Below are positions 25,425 to 34,137 of a stretch of 64,000 nt of DNA, in pieces (position 1 is the first letter of the stretch; each line of letters begins with the position of its first letter). Made by a program: the position numbers and the translations under genes. The notes below the pieces were generated by a model. That model saw only the letters and a list, made by a program, of their open reading frames with translations, searched no databases and was not told where the DNA came from. The stretch is from Paenibacillus planticolens (GTDB lineage Bacteria; Bacillota; Bacilli; Paenibacillales; NBRC-103111): positions 62,001-126,000 of the forward strand of contig NZ_WHNZ01000030.1 of NCBI RefSeq assembly GCF_013141725.1. The letters run 5' to 3'.

Positions 25425-26153
25425 ATGAATCTTCACATTTTTCAAAATCAACAAGAACTCAATGAGGCCGGAGCCGGGATTATTACCTCGCTTGTCCAAA
25501 TGCAGCCAAAAGCCGTTCTGGGCTTAGCGACGGGCGGCACGCCAGTTGGGATTTATGAAGAAATAGTGAAAGCTTACGATAAAGGCCGCGTCAGCTTCAA
25601 GAACGTCACTACTTTCAACCTGGACGAATATGTCGGCTTGCCGGTAGATCATCCAGAGAGCTATCACGCGTATATGCAGCAGCATTTGTTCGCGCACATT
25701 GACCTGCCTGCTGCATCCGCTCATCTCCCTAACGGGAATGCTCCCGATTTGGAAGCGGAATGCGCGAGATTCAATGAACTTCTTGACGATGCGAAGCAGA
25801 TTGATTTGCAAATTCTCGGCCTCGGCCATAACGGACATATTGGCTTTAATGAGCCCGACGATTCACTGGTCAGCGGAACGCATCTCGTGGAATTGAAAGC
25901 TGAAACCCGCGAAGCGAATGCTCGCTTTTTCAACACCATTGAGGAAGTGCCTACGCATGCATTAACGATGGGAGTCGGCACGATCCTCAAAGCCAAAACG
26001 ATCCTGCTGATCGTTCGCGGAGCAGATAAAGCCGAAATCGTTCACCGTGCGCTGACAGGACCGATTACAACCGAAGTTCCGGCTACTCTGCTGCAAACTC
26101 ACCCGCACCTTGTCGTACTGCTTGACGCTGAGGCCGGGAGGTTTTTCGAATGA
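25425..26153 (+). CDS. nagB: glucosamine-6-phosphate deaminase
   Basis: Converts glucosamine-6-phosphate to fructose-6-phosphate and ammonia, feeding amino sugars into glycolysis. The 242 residues match the short Bacillus form. Motifs: LGLATGGTPVGIYEE for phosphate binding, FNLDEYVGL with the catalytic Asp, and ILGLGHNGHIGFNEP with the ring-opening His. ATG 25425 has GAGGAG 7 bases upstream. Its stop overlaps the nagA start (ATGA). The 235 bases upstream are AT-rich and probably hold the promoter; I see no convincing DasR-type operator. Confidence 0.95.
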   Translation: MNLHIFQNQQELNEAGAGIITSLVQMQPKAVLGLATGGTPVGIYEEIVKAYDKGRVSFKNVTTFNLDEYVGLPVDHPESYHAYMQQHLFAHIDLPAASAHLPNGNAPDLEAECARFNELLDDAKQIDLQILGLGHNGHIGFNEPDDSLVSGTHLVELKAETREANARFFNTIEEVPTHALTMGVGTILKAKTILLIVRGADKAEIVHRALTGPITTEVPATLLQTHPHLVVLLDAEAGRFFE

Positions 26154-27322
26154 GCGAACTCGTCATCACGGGTGCCAAAATCGTAACCGAACAGGGCGTC
26201 ATTGAACAAGGCGCCGTTCATATCAAAGATGGCGTTATCGCGGCAATCCAGACCGGCACACAGTGGGCGCCTAGCGCTCCCGGTCCGGATGCCCAAACGA
26301 TCGATGCTCGCGGCAGCTGGTTATTGCCCGGTTTCATCGATGTTCATGTGCATGGCGGGTACGGCGCTGATTTCATGGAGGCGAGCCCGGAGACGCTCGA
26401 TACCATTACCCGGTTTCACGCCTCAAACGGCACCACCTCCATGCTGGCAACGACGATGACGGCAACGCGTGAGGACATTGACCGCGTCCTAGGCGAAGTA
26501 AACCGCTATATGCAAGAACCGATGCCTTACGCCAGGCTGCTTGGCGTGCATATGGAAGGGCCTTTTATCTCGCCGAAATGGGCCGGCGCGCAGGACCCGA
26601 AGCTGATGCTGCCGCCGCAGCTTTCATGGGTGCAAGATTGGCACGAGCGCTATCCGCAGCTCGTGAAGCAGCTTACCCTCGCCCCAGAAGGCGAGGGAGC
26701 GCTTGAGACGATCGCGTGGCTGCGCGATCACGGCATCGTCGCCGCCTGCGGCCACACCGACGCCTCGTACGCCGACATCCAGTCGGCGGCTGACGCGGGG
26801 CTCTCGCACGCAGTGCACACCTTCAACGCGATGAAGCCGCTGCATCATCGCGAACCCGGTACCGTCGGTGCCGTCCTCACCGACGACCGCATCAGCGGCG
26901 AAGTCATCGCCGATGGCATCCATGTGCATCCGGCAGCGATTCGCCTGCTGGTGAAAGCCAAGCAGCCGCATGGCCTGCTGCTCATCACGGACGCCATGTC
27001 TGCCGCGGGACTCGGCGACGGGCAGTACGAGCTTGGCGGGCAAGCCGTCACCGTTCAATCGGGCGTTGCCCGGTTGACGGAAGGCGGCGCGCTCGCCGGT
27101 TCCACGCTGACGATGATCGATGCGCTCCGTTTCATGGTGCGCGAGGTCGGTGTCAGCGTCGAGGACGCGAGCCGCTTCGCGAGCGGCAATCCTGCGCGGC
27201 TGCTGCAGCTTCAGGCGTCGCACGGCTCGATTGCGCAAGGCAAGCAGGCGGATCTGCTCCTTGTCAGCCCTGATCTCGACATCGAACACGTATGGATTCG
27301 CGGCAAAGAATTGCAAGCCTAA
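26150..27322 (+). CDS. nagA: N-acetylglucosamine-6-phosphate deacetylase
   Basis: Removes acetate from N-acetylglucosamine-6-phosphate to supply NagB. The amidohydrolase barrel shows DVHVHGGYGADFMEA, HMEGPFISPKWAGAQ (metal Glu), CGHTDASY, HTFNAMKPLHHREPG and LITDAMSAAG with the catalytic Asp. It has 390 residues, normal for the family. The ATGA overlap with nagB implies coupled translation. From about 26,600 on, the third codon positions are strongly G+C, above the neighbours, although the product is an ordinary core enzyme. A very stable hairpin follows the gene. Confidence 0.95.
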   Translation: MSELVITGAKIVTEQGVIEQGAVHIKDGVIAAIQTGTQWAPSAPGPDAQTIDARGSWLLPGFIDVHVHGGYGADFMEASPETLDTITRFHASNGTTSMLATTMTATREDIDRVLGEVNRYMQEPMPYARLLGVHMEGPFISPKWAGAQDPKLMLPPQLSWVQDWHERYPQLVKQLTLAPEGEGALETIAWLRDHGIVAACGHTDASYADIQSAADAGLSHAVHTFNAMKPLHHREPGTVGAVLTDDRISGEVIADGIHVHPAAIRLLVKAKQPHGLLLITDAMSAAGLGDGQYELGGQAVTVQSGVARLTEGGALAGSTLTMIDALRFMVREVGVSVEDASRFASGNPARLLQLQASHGSIAQGKQADLLLVSPDLDIEHVWIRGKELQA

Positions 27323-27327
27323 AATAC

Positions 27328-27376
27328 AAGAGGGCTGCCCCTTAAGTAGATCATCTACTTGAGGAGCAGCCCTTCG
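27328..27376 (+). terminator. long hairpin terminator of nagBA
   Basis: GGGCTGCCCCTTAAGTAGAT pairs with ATCTACTTGAGGAGCAGCCC almost perfectly over more than 20 bp. The following T-tract is weak (TTCGTTTATT). It separates nagBA from the convergent DinB gene and may serve both strands. Confidence 0.75.
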
Positions 27377-27408
27377 TTTATTATCAAATGTGGTTCACAT
27401 GTCCATCG

Positions 27409-27927
27409 TTACTTTTTCAATATGCCTATATATTCTTTCCAAGGCCCAATATCCGTCCTGTATCTCCCGGCCATGACCCGTACGATTTGAGCCGTGTGGG
27501 TTAAGTCATGAACAACCCAGGTAGACAGTAGTTCTCTTACCTTCACTACACCTAATCTAGGGTGTAACCCCGTCGATTCAAGATTCAATTCCGTTTCCAC
27601 ATAACCCTTAAGTTTAGCTAGATTTTGTGTTCTTAGCGTTTTAAATTCAAATAACTTTTGTTCTATTGACGAACTTTCAATTGTGTGGGAATTGAGATCA
27701 ATGGCAGGAAATGGTTTACTTTCGCCTTCCTGAAGAATAAATGCTAACCTTGGTATCCACGTATCTTTTTCTAACTCAATGAGGTGTTCAATGACTTCAG
27801 AGACAGTCCAGGTTCCTTCGCCTTCGTTGCAATTCAACCATGTATCCGATAGACCGGATAAAAAAAACGCCAATGCTTGTGGTGTTCGTTCCAGAACCTC
27901 AATAGCTTCTTTCATATTAAAATTCAT
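27409..27927 (-). CDS. DinB-like four-helix-bundle protein
   Basis: A 172-residue member of the DinB/YfiT superfamily, possibly a metal-dependent thiol-S-transferase; the substrate is unknown. The triad expected for metal binding is visible as His in [12 protein letters not shown] (about 48) and two His in [16 protein letters not shown] (about 139 and 143). ATG 27927 follows AAAGGAG. It starts 14 bases after the stop of the CocE-type gene, so the two are likely cotranscribed. Confidence 0.85.
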   Translation of the reverse strand: MNFNMKEAIEVLERTPQALAFFLSGLSDTWLNCNEGEGTWTVSEVIEHLIELEKDTWIPRLAFILQEGESKPFPAIDLNSHTIESSSIEQKLFEFKTLRTQNLAKLKGYVETELNLESTGLHPRLGVVKVRELLSTWVVHDLTHTAQIVRVMAGRYRTDIGPWKEYIGILKK

Positions 27928-27941
27928 CTAACGGCTCCTTT

Positions 27942-29726
27942 CTATGAGACAACTATTTTCACAAAAAAAGATATAAACCTATTCGCGAAAGAAGGAATAT
28001 TTCCCTTTAAACCGCAGTACGCTACATTCCCTATATCTAAATAACGCGCCACAGGCAATCGGACAAAAGATACTAAATCACCTCCACCATACAAACATTG
28101 CTTCGCGGTTACCGGGCTTCCTTGCTCCCCCCAATTGCCGGCAACGTTCGGGTGAACATGATAAGCAGGGAAGTTGGAGGAAGAGACATCCAGCCTGAGA
28201 CGCGATCCGCTTTTCAACCGCCATGTGATCGGCCATAGCTCGATACTTATGCTCACGATGGTGCCAGGCTCATAAGAAAGCCGCATGGATGATCCATTCC
28301 GATAGGCCAAGCTCGTGATGCCGTCAGCAAAGTTATACGCTTCGCCACTGGCGAATACTTCCATTAATTTCACCGTAAAAGCGGTATCCGCCGCCGTTGA
28401 GCTCACATGCAGCCCGACCCTCATCTGACCGGCAACGAGCAGATCCTGCGCCAAGGGTTCGGATAGGAAGGAAATCACATCCGGCCTAGAGCCCGCTTCC
28501 GGTTGTAAGACACTTGCCGCCTTCGGGAGATAAGGGGAATCGCCATACACGGAAAGCAGCGTGCTGCCGCCTGCTGTAGGTACTGGATGCTTAGGGTCGT
28601 ACTCATAGGAAAAGGAAGCAGGCTGAGCAGACGGACGTTTCCCAAGCGATTTCCCTTCGTTCAGATAAAATAACATCGCGTCATTCTCCGGCGGCCATTG
28701 CTCCCATGTTCGCCAACCTTTGTCTCCAATGACATACGTATGAACGACTCCCAACTGTTCCTTATAGGGCTGATTTTTGACCATAGCGTCAAACCAATCC
28801 AGCGCAGCTTTCGTCCCCCCGTTCGGACCATCCACCCGTCCTCCCGGATAATCCAGATCGCCATAAGGAACCAGCGAATGCACCCATGGACCGACGGTGA
28901 AACGGCTCCTGTCGCGAATGTCTGGCCTCAATTGATGGAAAGCGGTGAACATCGTCTCCAGCGCAATATCGAACCAACCGCACACCATGCAGACGGGGAT
29001 ATTGATTTGCGGCGGCATTGACTTCAACAGCCCCCATAAACCTTCATTCCATAAGGAGTCGCCAGAGCCGGAATTGGCAATAAAATCACGGTACCACGGC
29101 AACCTTTTGCCCAGAAGCTTCTCATCCATCTCAATCGGCGGCCAAATTCGATACGCATTGTGAGCCATCTCGGCCAAATCCGCTTCTCCCCAATCCTTGC
29201 CCGAGTTGGACAAGGCCCATGAAGTATAAATATCCGGCTTGAACATGCCGTCCATATAGGCAAAACGGTAGAGATCCGTCCCCATAACGGAAAGGTACAG
29301 CGTCTTCACCTCCGGCGGCAAACAATCCGCTAGTATCCATTGATTGAAGGACAAATACGATCCACCGTACAGGCCGATGCTGCCATCCTGCCAAGTCTGC
29401 CGAACTAACCAGTCCAGCGTATCAAGCCCATCCGACCGTTCGTTGACATAAGGCTCCCAAGTCCCTTCGGACGAGCCTCGTCCCCTGCATTCCTGAAGAA
29501 CGACCGCATATCCGTAACGAGCGAAAAGGACAAAGGAAGGATCGTACACATCGCTGCTGTTTACGTAAGGATTACGCATGAGAAGGACGGGCCATGGGCC
29601 TTTCCCTTCCGGCAGCCATACATGCGTCGCTAAACGAATGTTGTCACGCATCGGGACCATAACCTTGTGATACTCCCCAACTTCGTGCGTAGGTTCAGGC
29701 ATCAAATGCTCAGTTGTTTCTGACAT
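27942..29726 (-). CDS. CocE/NonD family (peptidase S15-type) hydrolase
   Basis: An alpha/beta-hydrolase of about 594 residues in the X-Pro dipeptidyl-peptidase S15 / cocaine esterase family. The N-terminal catalytic domain has MRDNIRLATHVWLPEG, the oxyanion region ECRGRGSSEGTWEP and nucleophile Ser in GLYGGSYLSFNQW. Conserved acid and His fall in CGWFDI and VGPWVHSL. The C-terminal jelly-roll shows WPITWRLKSGSRLRLDVSSSNFP. No signal peptide, so cytoplasmic. ATG 29726 has GGGAGGGG upstream; the frame is open further but lacks a ribosome-binding site. It lies downstream of the ABC operon and may act on an imported compound. Confidence 0.87.
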   Translation of the reverse strand: MSETTEHLMPEPTHEVGEYHKVMVPMRDNIRLATHVWLPEGKGPWPVLLMRNPYVNSSDVYDPSFVLFARYGYAVVLQECRGRGSSEGTWEPYVNERSDGLDTLDWLVRQTWQDGSIGLYGGSYLSFNQWILADCLPPEVKTLYLSVMGTDLYRFAYMDGMFKPDIYTSWALSNSGKDWGEADLAEMAHNAYRIWPPIEMDEKLLGKRLPWYRDFIANSGSGDSLWNEGLWGLLKSMPPQINIPVCMVCGWFDIALETMFTAFHQLRPDIRDRSRFTVGPWVHSLVPYGDLDYPGGRVDGPNGGTKAALDWFDAMVKNQPYKEQLGVVHTYVIGDKGWRTWEQWPPENDAMLFYLNEGKSLGKRPSAQPASFSYEYDPKHPVPTAGGSTLLSVYGDSPYLPKAASVLQPEAGSRPDVISFLSEPLAQDLLVAGQMRVGLHVSSTAADTAFTVKLMEVFASGEAYNFADGITSLAYRNGSSMRLSYEPGTIVSISIELWPITWRLKSGSRLRLDVSSSNFPAYHVHPNVAGNWGEQGSPVTAKQCLYGGGDLVSFVRLPVARYLDIGNVAYCGLKGNIPSFANRFISFFVKIVVS

Positions 29727-29743
29727 GCTAACCCCTCCCAGGA

Positions 29744-29776
29744 GAAAAAGACGTCCATCCCAAAGAGCCGGGATGA
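29744..29776 (-). terminator. terminator between solute-binding protein and CocE genes
   Basis: On the minus strand CATCCC-N8-GGGATG is followed by GACGTCTTTTT. It lies just before the CocE ribosome-binding site, so read-through would be partial. Confidence 0.6.
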
Positions 29777-29849
29777 ACGCCAACGGCGCTGCCGTTAATT
29801 TCCGTATACTTCGAACTCGTAAATGCGGGCGTTGCTGCGATGCTGTGTT

Positions 29850-31409
29850 TTACTTGGATGCTTTCCAAGCATCAATTTGCTTCTGCATTTCGGCCAGAAT
29901 ATTGTCCAAGCCCGCCTTTTTCAACTTCGCATTCATCGTTGGCAAGGTCGTATCCGGATCGGCGATTCCCGTGATCAGCCCGGAATAGAATTCGTCCACC
30001 ACCGAAGCGGTTTGCGCCAATTCGCTTTTCACGTTGCTTGGATCGAACGAGAAACCTAACAATTTGGACGGAATAGCTGCGGCATTCTTATCAGGACCGG
30101 CTGGATACCATTTCGGCTGAGTCGCACTTGTGCGGAACGAATTGAACATGTTGCCGTACTCCCAACCGGAGTCCATCCAATAACCGGCATTGTCCACTTT
30201 TTTGATCAAATCATCCGAAACCTTCGTATAGTGCTTGCCTTCAATGCCATAGCTCATCAAATTAAACAGCTCTGGATCGGCATACATCAGGTTGTAGAAC
30301 ATCATGGCTCTTGCTGGATCTTTGGAAGTTCGTGAAATCGCTGTCATTGTTGCGATAATAGAGCCTGTGCTCATATAAGGCTTGGAGAATTCAACCGCTG
30401 CTACGTTCGCTGCATCTCCGCCGCCGAATCTTTGAGCCTGGTTCGCGGCCGAATCCGGATTAATAACTGTAAATGTGGATGACACATATTTACCCGCCAA
30501 TTCATCCGAGTTCGTGTCTTTAATCGTTGCCGCATCTTTGCGGATGATCCCTTTGGAATACCACTCGCGCATTTGTTTCAAAAAGGCCGTGAACTCCTGC
30601 GTTTCATATAAATTCACGACTTTGGACGACGCATCGTCGATTCGGATAACACCGGGATTTTTCTGGGAGAAATATTCAAGTCCGATCGCGGTGCCGTAGT
30701 TGCCCATCACATCGGTGTCGCCTTTTAAGCTAAACGGATATTTGTCCGGTTCAGCCTGTTTGACTTTTTCGAAAAACGGGGTCAAATCGGCCAATTTTTT
30801 AAATTGATCGGCTTTATAGCCATATTTGTCCAAGTACGTTTTGTTCATGAGTAAGCCCGGTGTGCGAGCCAAAACTTGAGTATTAATGATGCCATACAGC
30901 TTGCCTTTCACCTTCGCGGCATCCCAGGCGGATGGGGGGACTTGCTTCTTAATATCAGCACCGTATTTCGCTAACAGATCCGTAATGTCGAGGAATGCGC
31001 CTTTGTTTACGTTTTGCAAATAATCGTTCGTCCAGTTCGATGTGAAAATCAGATCCGCTTTCTCCCCTGAGGCTGCAATCGCTTGCATTTTCTGATCGTA
31101 CGTACCCCAATCGACTAATTGAATATTCAGCGTGGCATTTATTTTTTCTTTCGTAATCTTGCTCATCGCATCCTGCACAAGCTTAGCATCCGGGAATACG
31201 CTTTGCGGCAAATACCATGTAATTTCATAAGGCTTAAGCTCCGCTGCGGCTGGACTAGCGGCAGCACTGCTGGCAGGGGAAGAAGGCTCGCTGCTGACCG
31301 GCGAAGGAGATGCACTGTTATTGTTAGTCCCGCAAGCGCTAAGCAGCATGCTGATGGATAAGCAGCTTACGATGACGGGTGACAAGGTTTTTAATGTTCT
31401 ATTTTTCAT
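29850..31409 (-). CDS. extracellular solute-binding lipoprotein (carbohydrate type)
   Basis: Binding component of the ABC importer encoded just upstream. The signal peptide ends in the lipobox LLSACG (Cys near 26), followed by a Ser/Pro/Ala-rich linker to about residue 57. The binding domain follows, with PDAKLVQDAMSKITKEK, a Trp-rich ligand face (ITWYLPQSVF, WTNDYLQNV, GYWMDSGWEYG) and a C-terminal FSFDPSNVKSELAQTASV stretch. That stretch is typical of the LipO/DUF3502-type family paired with LplB and YtcP permeases. 519 aa. Oligosaccharide binding is likely, but the ligand cannot be named. ATG 31409 follows AGGAGGG. Confidence 0.92.
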   Translation of the reverse strand: MKNRTLKTLSPVIVSCLSISMLLSACGTNNNSASPSPVSSEPSSPASSAAASPAAAELKPYEITWYLPQSVFPDAKLVQDAMSKITKEKINATLNIQLVDWGTYDQKMQAIAASGEKADLIFTSNWTNDYLQNVNKGAFLDITDLLAKYGADIKKQVPPSAWDAAKVKGKLYGIINTQVLARTPGLLMNKTYLDKYGYKADQFKKLADLTPFFEKVKQAEPDKYPFSLKGDTDVMGNYGTAIGLEYFSQKNPGVIRIDDASSKVVNLYETQEFTAFLKQMREWYSKGIIRKDAATIKDTNSDELAGKYVSSTFTVINPDSAANQAQRFGGGDAANVAAVEFSKPYMSTGSIIATMTAISRTSKDPARAMMFYNLMYADPELFNLMSYGIEGKHYTKVSDDLIKKVDNAGYWMDSGWEYGNMFNSFRTSATQPKWYPAGPDKNAAAIPSKLLGFSFDPSNVKSELAQTASVVDEFYSGLITGIADPDTTLPTMNAKLKKAGLDNILAEMQKQIDAWKASK

Positions 31410-31495
31410 ATTCGAACCCTCCTAATGTCATGTTACAGGCTGTACAATCTATTATCATCCGATCCGGATTCGGATTGACAAACACTTACATTCAG

Positions 31496-32383
31496 TTAGC
31501 CTTTAACCGCGCCAACTGTCAATCCTTTGATCAAGTATTTCTGGAAGAAAGGGAAAGCGAACAACATCGGGCCGGCGGCCAGAATGGCAATGCCCATACG
31601 GGAAGATTCGGCTGGAATAGCGCTCATATCAATGCTGATGCCCGCTTGCATGTTTTTCGTCAAAAACTCGATATTAGACATGATCCGCTGCAGGAAATAT
31701 TGAAGCGGTATCAATTTTTCGTTTTGGATATAGAGCATGGCAAGCCACCAGTCGTTCCAATACGCCAGTGCGTAGAACAAGCCTACCGTGGCCAGCGCCG
31801 GTTTTGACAGCGGAAGAACGATCCGCACAAAGGTGCTCAGTTCCGACGAACCATCTATTTTGGCAGATTCAATAATTTCGAAAGGCAAGCCATCCATGAA
31901 ACCTTTCATGAGCATCGTAAACCACGCGCTGACGCCATACGGAAGAATTAAGGCCCAAATCGTATCCTGAATGTGCAGGACGGTTGTTGTGATAATGTAC
32001 GAAGGCACTAATCCTGCATTGAACAGCAGCGTGAAGAAGATGAAGTAGCTCGTAATTTTGCTATAGCGATAATCCTTGCGGGTCATAATGTAAGCAATGG
32101 AAGAAGTGAGAATCAAGCTTAACGTAGTTCCCACTACAGTCACAAAAATCGTGACCATATAGGATTGAAGCAGCGCTTTTGGCGTTTGGAAAATGTACGA
32201 ATACGCGACAAACGTAAACCGTTTGGGAATGAGCTGATAGCCATACTTCGCGATATCCCCGTCAAAAGAAAGCGAGACAGAAATGACGTACAACATGGGA
32301 TAGATGAAAATAATGGATAGGACAACAAAGAACAGAATGATCAGCCAGTTATTTTCTGACTTTTTCTTGATAGATGGACGCAC
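31496..32383 (-). CDS. ABC transporter permease, YtcP/LplC type
   Basis: Second inner-membrane subunit of the importer; 295 residues with six predicted helices. The EAA loop that contacts the ATPase is IESAKIDGSSELSTFVRIVLPLSKP, here split for length (IESAKIDGSSEL, then IVLPLSKPALAT). The C-terminus ends ...YLIKGLTVGAVKG, the usual end of MalG-like permeases. Start is GTG 32383, after GGGAGGAGGGGG. It begins 14 bases after the first permease. No ATPase gene is present, as is common in Paenibacillus, where an MsmX-type ATPase is shared. Confidence 0.92.
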   Translation of the reverse strand: MRPSIKKKSENNWLIILFFVVLSIIFIYPMLYVISVSLSFDGDIAKYGYQLIPKRFTFVAYSYIFQTPKALLQSYMVTIFVTVVGTTLSLILTSSIAYIMTRKDYRYSKITSYFIFFTLLFNAGLVPSYIITTTVLHIQDTIWALILPYGVSAWFTMLMKGFMDGLPFEIIESAKIDGSSELSTFVRIVLPLSKPALATVGLFYALAYWNDWWLAMLYIQNEKLIPLQYFLQRIMSNIEFLTKNMQAGISIDMSAIPAESSRMGIAILAAGPMLFAFPFFQKYLIKGLTVGAVKG

Positions 32384-32397
32384 CGTCCCCCTCCTCC

Positions 32398-33327
32398 CTA
32401 GAACAAAGCGTTGTCCCGATTAAATTTACGAACCAATATATTGGTCGCCACAACCAGAATCAAACCGACAATCGCCTGATACAAGCTGGCCGCAGACGCC
32501 ATCCCCAGATCACCGACAACACGCAGCGAACGAAACACATACGTATCAACGACATCTGTCGTAGCATACAGCATCCCCGCATCCCTGGGCACAAAGTAGA
32601 AAAGTCCAAAATCCGAGTAAAATATCCGGCCCACATTGAGCATGAACAGCATCGTAATTAATGGCAAAATGAGCGGGATGGAAATTTTCCGAATTTGCTG
32701 CAACCGGGAAGCTCCATCTATAGAAGCAGCCTCATAATAACTGTTGTCGATGGACAGCAAGCCCGTGAAGAAGATGATCGCGGTGTAACCGACATTTTTC
32801 CATAAATACGTTAGCAGTAAAATTACCGGCCAATAACCCGGCTTGCTATACCAGTCGATCGGGGCAAAATGAAGCTGTTCCAACGTCTTATTGATCACGC
32901 CGAAGGAAGGATTCAGCAAAATATAGCTGACAAAACCTACGACGACCCATGAAAGAAAATAAGGAAAGAACAAGATCGTTTGGAACAGTTTGACCCATCT
33001 TCGGCCTAACTCCGCCAGTAATATACCGATGACTAAGGCACAGGACATCCCCACGACAATAAACAATCCGTTTAATAAAAGGGTGTTCCGTGTAATCCTC
33101 AGCGCATCTTGCGAGTTGAAGAAAAACTTGAAGTTATGAAGCCCTACCCAATCACTTCCCCAAATGCCTTTGGTATAGTTAATATCTTTAAATGCGATTA
33201 CGATGCCATACATCGGCAAGTAGTAAAAGACAAACACAACAAGTACCGCTGGCAAACCGATGAAAAATAAGCTCCTTGCTTTCCAGAAATGCTTCCATTC
33301 CTTCTGTAAGGCGGTGAAGATTCCCAA
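32398..33327 (-). CDS. ABC transporter permease, LplB type
   Basis: First permease of the importer. I take TTG 33327 as start because AAGGAGG lies about 9 bases before it and the resulting 309 residues match LplB-type proteins; the open frame continues to 33477 without support. Six helices, beginning LFFIGLPAVLVVFVFYYLPM. The EAA loop is EAASIDGASRLQQIRKISIP, and the end is LVRKFNRDNALF. First gene of a three-gene uptake operon. The AraC-type sensor-regulator upstream on the same strand is its likely regulator. Confidence 0.9.
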   Translation of the reverse strand: MGIFTALQKEWKHFWKARSLFFIGLPAVLVVFVFYYLPMYGIVIAFKDINYTKGIWGSDWVGLHNFKFFFNSQDALRITRNTLLLNGLFIVVGMSCALVIGILLAELGRRWVKLFQTILFFPYFLSWVVVGFVSYILLNPSFGVINKTLEQLHFAPIDWYSKPGYWPVILLLTYLWKNVGYTAIIFFTGLLSIDNSYYEAASIDGASRLQQIRKISIPLILPLITMLFMLNVGRIFYSDFGLFYFVPRDAGMLYATTDVVDTYVFRSLRVVGDLGMASAASLYQAIVGLILVVATNILVRKFNRDNALF

Positions 33328-33427
33328 GTATGATACCTCCTTCTGTAGGTGTTGCTTCGTCCTTTGCGATTTCATCATACGAAATCCCCTGGCGAATTGA
33401 ATACTGCTCATTTTTGCGCCTGCTAAA

Positions 33428-33501
33428 ATGTACTGTAGTTTTGAAAATCGGTCGGATTTCAACTGTACTTTACGCAAAATAGGTTAAGCTTCGCTTAACC
33501 T
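33428..33501. repeat. two hairpins upstream of the ABC operon
   Basis: TACTGTAGTTTTGAAAATC (33430) pairs imperfectly with GGATTTCAACTGTA (33453). Next to it is AGGTTAAG-CTTCG-CTTAACCT (33481–33501), perfect on 8 bp. They lie in the presumed promoter or leader of the permease operon and begin the repeat block that runs to 34134. Confidence 0.6.
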
Positions 33502-33583
33502 TTACCTACAAACTAGCTCCCCTCACCTTAACTCTCTGCTGTATCCCACATTTTCCGTTGCAAGTTAGTCTCCTACTGGCTCT

Positions 33584-33767
33584 CATTGGACGAATTCCAA
33601 TGAAGATGCCCTGCAGACATGTTATTTCTTCATTTCGTTGGATGAAATCCAACAGGAGCGGCTAAAAAGGCGATAAAACCTACCATATTCATCATCCCGT
33701 TGGATTTCGTCCAATGTGATTGGCATTTAGGCATCCAAAATCGCATGTTCGTTGGAATTCATCCAAC
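33584..33767. repeat. four copies of the palindrome GTTGGA-N5-TCCAAC
   Basis: Palindromes at 33585–33601, 33637–33653, 33699–33715 and 33751–33767. Distances between starts are 52, 62 and 52 bases, close to 5, 6 and 5 helical turns. The centres CGAAT, TGAAA, TTTCG and ATTCA show two copies in one orientation followed by two in the other. Either an operator array or a four-arm element as in the other blocks. Confidence 0.8.
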
Positions 33768-33810
33768 AAGTCTGAGTCTCCTCTGGCGTAGCTCTCCCTT
33801 CGCCGAAGGG

Positions 33811-34134
33811 GAAAAGCTGCCATTTCGCTCCGAGACGGCCGAAAAGGCTGTCTCAGCTTCCAAAGATGGCTGACGGCTCGCTTTTGTATGTCGAGAGGGC
33901 CAAAAAGGCCGTCTCAAACGGAGAAAAGCGGCCATCCCCCTCCGAGACGGCCGAAAAAGCCGCCTCAGCCTCCGAAGATGGCTGACGGCTCGCTTTTGTA
34001 TGCTGAGACTGCCAAAAAGGCCGTCTCAGAAGGAGAAAAGCATCACTCCCGCTCCGAGACGGCCGAAAAAGCCGTCTCAGCCTCCAAAGATGGCTGACGG
34101 CTCGCTTTTGTATGCTGAGACAGCTTTTCCTCAC
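33811..34134. repeat. three tandem copies of a 111–112-bp hairpin unit
   Basis: Units start at about 33811, 33923 and 34034. Each contains GAGACGGCC-gaaaa-GGC(C/T)GTCTC-type stem-loops, the constant stretch AAGATGGCTGACGGCTCGC and a second GAGAC...GTCTC hairpin. One unit is 112 and one 111 bases, so the frame shifts between copies and the ORFs seen here are not a repeat protein. It ends directly at the stop of the AraC-type gene. Confidence 0.9.
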
Positions 34135-34137
34135 TTA

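Noticed and set aside
26600..27300. Horizontal transfer signalled by high G+C in nagA
   Set aside because: Similar GC-rich patches occur in dnaE, the NfsA-type gene and yunD, all core-like. Local composition alone is weak evidence.
33328..33477. N-terminal extension of the LplB-type permease by 50 codons
   Set aside because: No ribosome-binding site, and the translated part is not membrane-like. TTG 33327 is well supported.
33584..34134. CRISPR array
   Set aside because: Repeats are either 17-bp palindromes with related flanks or 111-bp tandem units without unique spacers, and no cas genes are nearby.
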